This document shows positions 60,984-64,000 of a DNA stretch of 64,000 bases, piece after piece; positions within the stretch are counted from its first letter, which is position 1, and the number at the start of each line of letters is the position of its first letter. Under the pieces are notes generated by a model, which saw only the letters and a program-made list of their open reading frames with translations, ran no database searches and was not told the origin of the DNA. The translations under genes and the position numbers were made by a program. The stretch comes from Kineosporia corallincola. Lineage in GTDB: Bacteria; Actinomycetota; Actinomycetes; Actinomycetales; Kineosporiaceae. The stretch spans positions 124,001-188,000 of the forward strand of contig NZ_JAHBAY010000006.1 in assembly GCF_018499875.1 (NCBI RefSeq). The letters run 5' to 3'.

Positions 60984-62201
60984 TCAGGCCGCCACCGTGC
61001 CGTGCGGATCGATGACGTACTTGCGCGCCGCGCCCTGGTCGAACTCGGCGTAGCCCTGCGGGGCCTCGTCGAGCGAGATCACGGTCGCGTTCACTGCCTT
61101 CGCGATCTGCACCTTGTCGTGCAGGATCGCCTGCATCAGGCCGTAGTTGTACTTCATCACCGGGCACTGGCCGGTGACGAACGACAGCGACTTGGCCCAG
61201 CCGGTGCCGAGCGAGAGCGACAGCGCGCCGACCTTCGCGGCGTCGTCCACGCCCCCGGGATCACCGGTGACGTAGAGGCCGGGGATGCCGAGCGCCCCGC
61301 CCGCCGCGGTGATCTCCATCAGCGAGTTCAGCACCGTGGCGGGTGCCTCCCCGGACGAGCCCTCCCCGTGCCCGCGGGCCTCGAAGCCGACGGCGTCCAC
61401 CCCGCAGTCCACCTCGGGAACCCCGAGGATCTGGAGAATCTGCTCCTTCGGGTCGCCCTTCGACACGTCCACCGTCTCGCACCCGAAACTCGCCGCCTGG
61501 GCCAGCCTCTCGGCGTTCAGGTCACCGACGATCACCACGGCCGCACCGAGCAGCTGGGCCCCGGCCGCGGCGGCCAGGCCGACCGGCCCGGCACCCGCGA
61601 CGTACACCGTGGAGCCGGGTTTCACGCCGGCCGAGACCGCACCGTGGTAGCCGGTCGGGAAGATGTCCGAAAGCATGGTCAGGTCGGTAAGTTTCGCCAG
61701 GGCCTGATCCCGGTCCGGGAAGCGCAGCAGGTTGAAGTCCGCGTAGGGCACCATCACGTACTCGGCCTGACCACCGACCCATCCGCCCATGTCGACGTAG
61801 CCGTAGGCCGCGCCGGGACGGGCCGGGTTCACGGTCAGGCAGATCCCGGTCTTGCCCTCCTTGCAGTTGCGGCACCGCCCGCAGGCGATGTTGAAGGGCG
61901 CGGACACCAGGTCACCGACCTTGACGAACTCCACGTCCGGGCCGGCCTCCACCACCTCCCCGAGGATCTCGTGACCGAGCACGAGGTTGCGCGGGGCGGT
62001 GGTGCGACCACGCACCATGTGCTGGTCGCTGCCACAGATGTTGGTGGTGGCGACCTTGAGAATCACACCGTGACCGCATTTTCGGCCGATGTTGTCCGGA
62101 TGCACGCCCGGACCGTCCTGGAGTTCCAGCTTGGGGTAGTCGATGTCCTGGACCTCGACCTTGCCGGGTCCCGTGTACGCAACGCCTCGGTTGCCTGCCA
62201 T
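60984..62201 (-). CDS. fdhA: Glutathione-independent formaldehyde dehydrogenase
   Basis: A 405-residue zinc-dependent medium-chain dehydrogenase that oxidises formaldehyde to formate with NAD. The catalytic zinc ligands are in NICGSDQHMVRGR and VLGHEILGEVVE; the structural zinc has CGRCRNCKEGKTGIC. The nucleotide-binding segment is VYVAGAGPVGLAAAAGAQLL. The N-terminal VAYTGPGKVEVQDIDYPKLE is characteristic of the Pseudomonas FdhA group, which needs no glutathione or mycothiol, although this organism makes mycothiol. Opposite strand to the DJ-1/nitroreductase gene. Confidence 0.92.
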   Translation of the reverse strand: MAGNRGVAYTGPGKVEVQDIDYPKLELQDGPGVHPDNIGRKCGHGVILKVATTNICGSDQHMVRGRTTAPRNLVLGHEILGEVVEAGPDVEFVKVGDLVSAPFNIACGRCRNCKEGKTGICLTVNPARPGAAYGYVDMGGWVGGQAEYVMVPYADFNLLRFPDRDQALAKLTDLTMLSDIFPTGYHGAVSAGVKPGSTVYVAGAGPVGLAAAAGAQLLGAAVVIVGDLNAERLAQAASFGCETVDVSKGDPKEQILQILGVPEVDCGVDAVGFEARGHGEGSSGEAPATVLNSLMEITAAGGALGIPGLYVTGDPGGVDDAAKVGALSLSLGTGWAKSLSFVTGQCPVMKYNYGLMQAILHDKVQIAKAVNATVISLDEAPQGYAEFDQGAARKYVIDPHGTVAA

Positions 62202-62269
62202 CTGCGATCAACCTCTTCGTCGAACGACGCCAGGTGAACGCTCCCCATCAGAACACGGCAAAACGGGTT

Positions 62270-62295
62270 GCGCCCCCTCCGAACGGAGAGGGCGC
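62270..62295 (-). terminator. Terminator after ispH
   Basis: GCGCCCCCTCC (62270-62280) and GGAGAGGGCGC (62285-62295) form an 11-bp stem with one mismatch and a 4-nt loop, 16 nt beyond the ispH stop. There is only a short T-poor tail. Confidence 0.75.
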
Positions 62296-62311
62296 GACCG
62301 GAAAGAGCGGG

Positions 62312-63331
62312 TCAGTCCTGCTGGGCCGCGGCCTTGGCCTTCATGTCGCGACGGATCTCGCGGGGCAGCGAGAACAGCAGGTCTTCCTGCGCGGTCACGA
62401 CCTCCTCGGTGCGCCCGTAACCCCGCTCGGCCAGCCAGGCCAGCACGTCCTGCACCAGGATCTCCGGCACCGAGGCGCCGGAGGTGACACCGACCGTGTT
62501 CACGCCCTCCAGCCAGGACTCGTCGATCTCCGCGGCGAAGTCGATGCGGTGCGAGGCCCGGGCGCCGTACTCCAGCGCCACCTCCACCAGGCGCACCGAG
62601 TTGGACGAGTTGCGCGAGCCGACGACGATGACCAGGTCGGCCTCCGGCGCGATCTTCTTCACCGCGACCTGACGGTTCTGCGTGGCGTAGCAGATGTCGT
62701 CGCTCGGCGGGTTCTGGAGGTTGGGGAACTTCTCCTTGAGCCGCCGCACCGTCTCCATCGTCTCGTCGACCGAGAGCGTGGTCTGCGACAGCCACACCAC
62801 CTTGTCGGGGTCGCGCACCTCGATGCCGTCGACGTCGTCGGGAGAGTTCACCACCTGGATGTGCTCGGGCGCCTCGCCGGCGGTGCCCTCGACCTCCTCG
62901 TGACCGGTGTGGCCGATCAGCAGGATGTCGAAGTCGCCCCGGGCGAACCGGACGGCCTCCTTGTGCACCTTCGTGACCAGGGGGCAGGTGGCGTCGATGG
63001 TGTGCAGCTGACGGCGGTCGGCCGCCTCACGCACGGCGGGCGACACGCCGTGGGCGGAGAACACCACGATGGCGCCCTCGGGCACGTCGTCGGTCTCCCC
63101 GACGAAGATCGCGCCCTTGTTCTGCAAAGAGGTGACGACGTGCCGGTTGTGCACGATCTCCTTGCGCACGTACACCGGGGCTCCGTGCACCTCCAGGGCC
63201 TTCTCCACCGCGAGGACGGCCCGGTCGACGCCGGCGCAGTAGCCGCGCGGCGAGGCCAGCAGCACCCGCTTGGTGTCGGCGGGCGCGCCGTCGGGAGTGG
63301 GGGCCGGGGAGGCGATGCTCGATGCGGTCAC
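62312..63331 (-). CDS. ispH: 4-hydroxy-3-methylbut-2-enyl diphosphate reductase
   Basis: Last enzyme of the MEP isoprenoid pathway, making IPP and DMAPP with a [4Fe-4S] cluster. The three cluster cysteines are in [16 protein letters not shown] and [10 protein letters not shown]; the substrate-binding TSGASVPE is near the end. 339 residues with a short N-terminal extension. The start is the GTG at 63331, chosen over a longer frame without family character. Divergent from xseA, a common actinobacterial pairing. Confidence 0.94.
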   Translation of the reverse strand: MTASSIASPAPTPDGAPADTKRVLLASPRGYCAGVDRAVLAVEKALEVHGAPVYVRKEIVHNRHVVTSLQNKGAIFVGETDDVPEGAIVVFSAHGVSPAVREAADRRQLHTIDATCPLVTKVHKEAVRFARGDFDILLIGHTGHEEVEGTAGEAPEHIQVVNSPDDVDGIEVRDPDKVVWLSQTTLSVDETMETVRRLKEKFPNLQNPPSDDICYATQNRQVAVKKIAPEADLVIVVGSRNSSNSVRLVEVALEYGARASHRIDFAAEIDESWLEGVNTVGVTSGASVPEILVQDVLAWLAERGYGRTEEVVTAQEDLLFSLPREIRRDMKAKAAAQQD

Positions 63332-63386
63332 GCCCCCATGGTAAGTGGCGAATCCCTGGGCCCGAGGGTCGGCTAGCGTGAACCGG

Positions 63387-64000
63387 GTGAGCGACACACC
63401 CCGGAAGATCCCGGCCACGGCGGGTGAGACCACAGCGGAACATCCCTGGCCGGTGCGGCTGCTGTCGTCCAAGCTCACCGACTATGTGGCCAGGTCACCG
63501 GCGGTCTGGGTGGAGGGCCAGGTGGTGCAGCTCACGCGCAGACCCGGACAGACCACCTGCTACCTCACCCTGCGTGATCCGGACGTGGACCTGTCGTTCA
63601 GCGTGAGCACGCACGTGCGGGTGCTCGACGCCCTGCCCACCCCGTTGCGCGACGGCTCCCGCGTGGTCATGCGGGCCCGGGCCCAGCTCTATCCGCGCCG
63701 CGGGTCGCTCAGCCTGTTCGCCGAGCAGATCCGCCCGGTCGGGGTCGGCGAACTGCTCGCCCAGCTGGAGCACCTGCGCCGGCTGCTGGCGGCCGAGGGC
63801 CTGTTCGCCGCCTCGCGCAAGCGCGCGCTCCCGTTCCTCCCCCGCACCGTGGGCCTGATCTGTGGACGCGCGTCGGCGGCGGAACGGGACGTGGTCGAGA
63901 ACGCCAGGCGACGCTGGCCCGCCGTCCGCTTCGACATCCGGGCGGTCGCGGTGCAGGGCCCGAAGGCGGTGGAGGACGTCGTGGGGGCGCTGCGGGCGCT
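63387..64000 (+). CDS. xseA: Exodeoxyribonuclease VII large subunit (partial, runs off the window)
   Basis: The frame from the GTG at 63387 ([20 protein letters not shown]) stays open to the window edge, about 204 codons. It carries the N-terminal OB-fold of XseA ([50 protein letters not shown]) and the start of the catalytic part ([20 protein letters not shown]). XseA with XseB degrades single-stranded DNA. The 3' part lies outside. A GTG three codons earlier (63378) is an alternative start. Confidence 0.9.
   Translation, partial: MSDTPRKIPATAGETTAEHPWPVRLLSSKLTDYVARSPAVWVEGQVVQLTRRPGQTTCYLTLRDPDVDLSFSVSTHVRVLDALPTPLRDGSRVVMRARAQLYPRRGSLSLFAEQIRPVGVGELLAQLEHLRRLLAAEGLFAASRKRALPFLPRTVGLICGRASAAERDVVENARRRWPAVRFDIRAVAVQGPKAVEDVVGALRA

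Noticed and set aside
1-64000. CRISPR arrays, prophage, insertion sequences, tRNA or rRNA genes
   Set aside because: None recognised: the repeats found have no spacers, and no transposase, integrase or phage structural gene is encoded. tRNA detection by eye is imperfect.

Overview
The window is about 64 kb of very GC-rich, gene-dense chromosomal DNA with frequent GTG and TTG starts, ATGA/GTGA/TGATG gene junctions and actinobacterial marker genes. These include mycothiol deacetylase (mshB), glucosyl-3-phosphoglycerate synthase, an actinobacterial-type DapD, a DUF3117 protein, a FolP2-like dihydropteroate synthase homologue and an F420-type deazaflavin nitroreductase domain. It comes from a high-GC actinobacterium. 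A Kineosporiales-like soil genus is my guess from overall gene content, but nothing in the sequence proves a genus. No rRNA, tRNA, CRISPR array, transposase or integrase was seen.

Layout. (1) 0-7 kb: a minus-strand run of two LOG-family genes, folP2-like, gpgS, a DivIVA-like protein, an SRPBCC protein, tag, DUF3117 and pepA, with many overlapping starts and stops. The order resembles the Rv1205-Rv1211 region of Mycobacterium as I remember it. (2) 7-11.3 kb: a single 1375-residue GGDEF protein with a roughly 400-residue Glu/Arg-rich helix, followed by about 1 kb of repeat-rich DNA. (3) 12-20 kb: lysine/diaminopimelate and central metabolism (dapE, dapD, dapC, ferredoxin, citrate synthase), a lysozyme-fold wall enzyme and a GNAT enzyme. 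(4) 20-25 kb: a 1303-residue hybrid histidine kinase with its own REC-REC-HPt relay, divergent from a stand-alone receiver. (5) 25-31 kb: a VanW-family wall protein, a flavin reductase, an FtsH-like AAA protease and mshB. (6) 31-37 kb: an oligopeptide ABC importer oppABCDF. (7) 37-45 kb: typA, a NUDIX hydrolase, a PCD-VOC fusion, an orphan peptide-binding lipoprotein, and a cysteine-desulfurase-like enzyme coupled to a tiny possible zinc protein. (8) 44.5-54 kb: accessory metabolism with two TetR regulators, each facing its likely target (a 14-TM drug exporter and an SDR), a GH128 glucanase, hydrolases and acetyltransferases. (9) 54.2-55.9 kb: a toxin-antitoxin islet next to the 3' end of ychF. 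(10) 56-64 kb: ychF, rmuC, LysR, a DJ-1/deazaflavin-nitroreductase fusion, formaldehyde dehydrogenase, ispH and the start of xseA.

The most unusual region is 54.25-55.93 kb. It holds a higBA module whose toxin gene is broken by a 4-bp GATC duplication, a deleted relic of a relE gene, and an intact phd-relE module behind a perfect 40-bp palindrome. The phd-relE module sits between two exact 26-bp copies of the ychF 3' end, like a small element inserted at, and rebuilding, the end of ychF. Other notable items are the GGDEF-long-helix protein, the DJ-1/F420-nitroreductase fusion behind an 11-unit 15-bp tandem repeat, and the FtsH-like protease with inserts in its ATPase domain.
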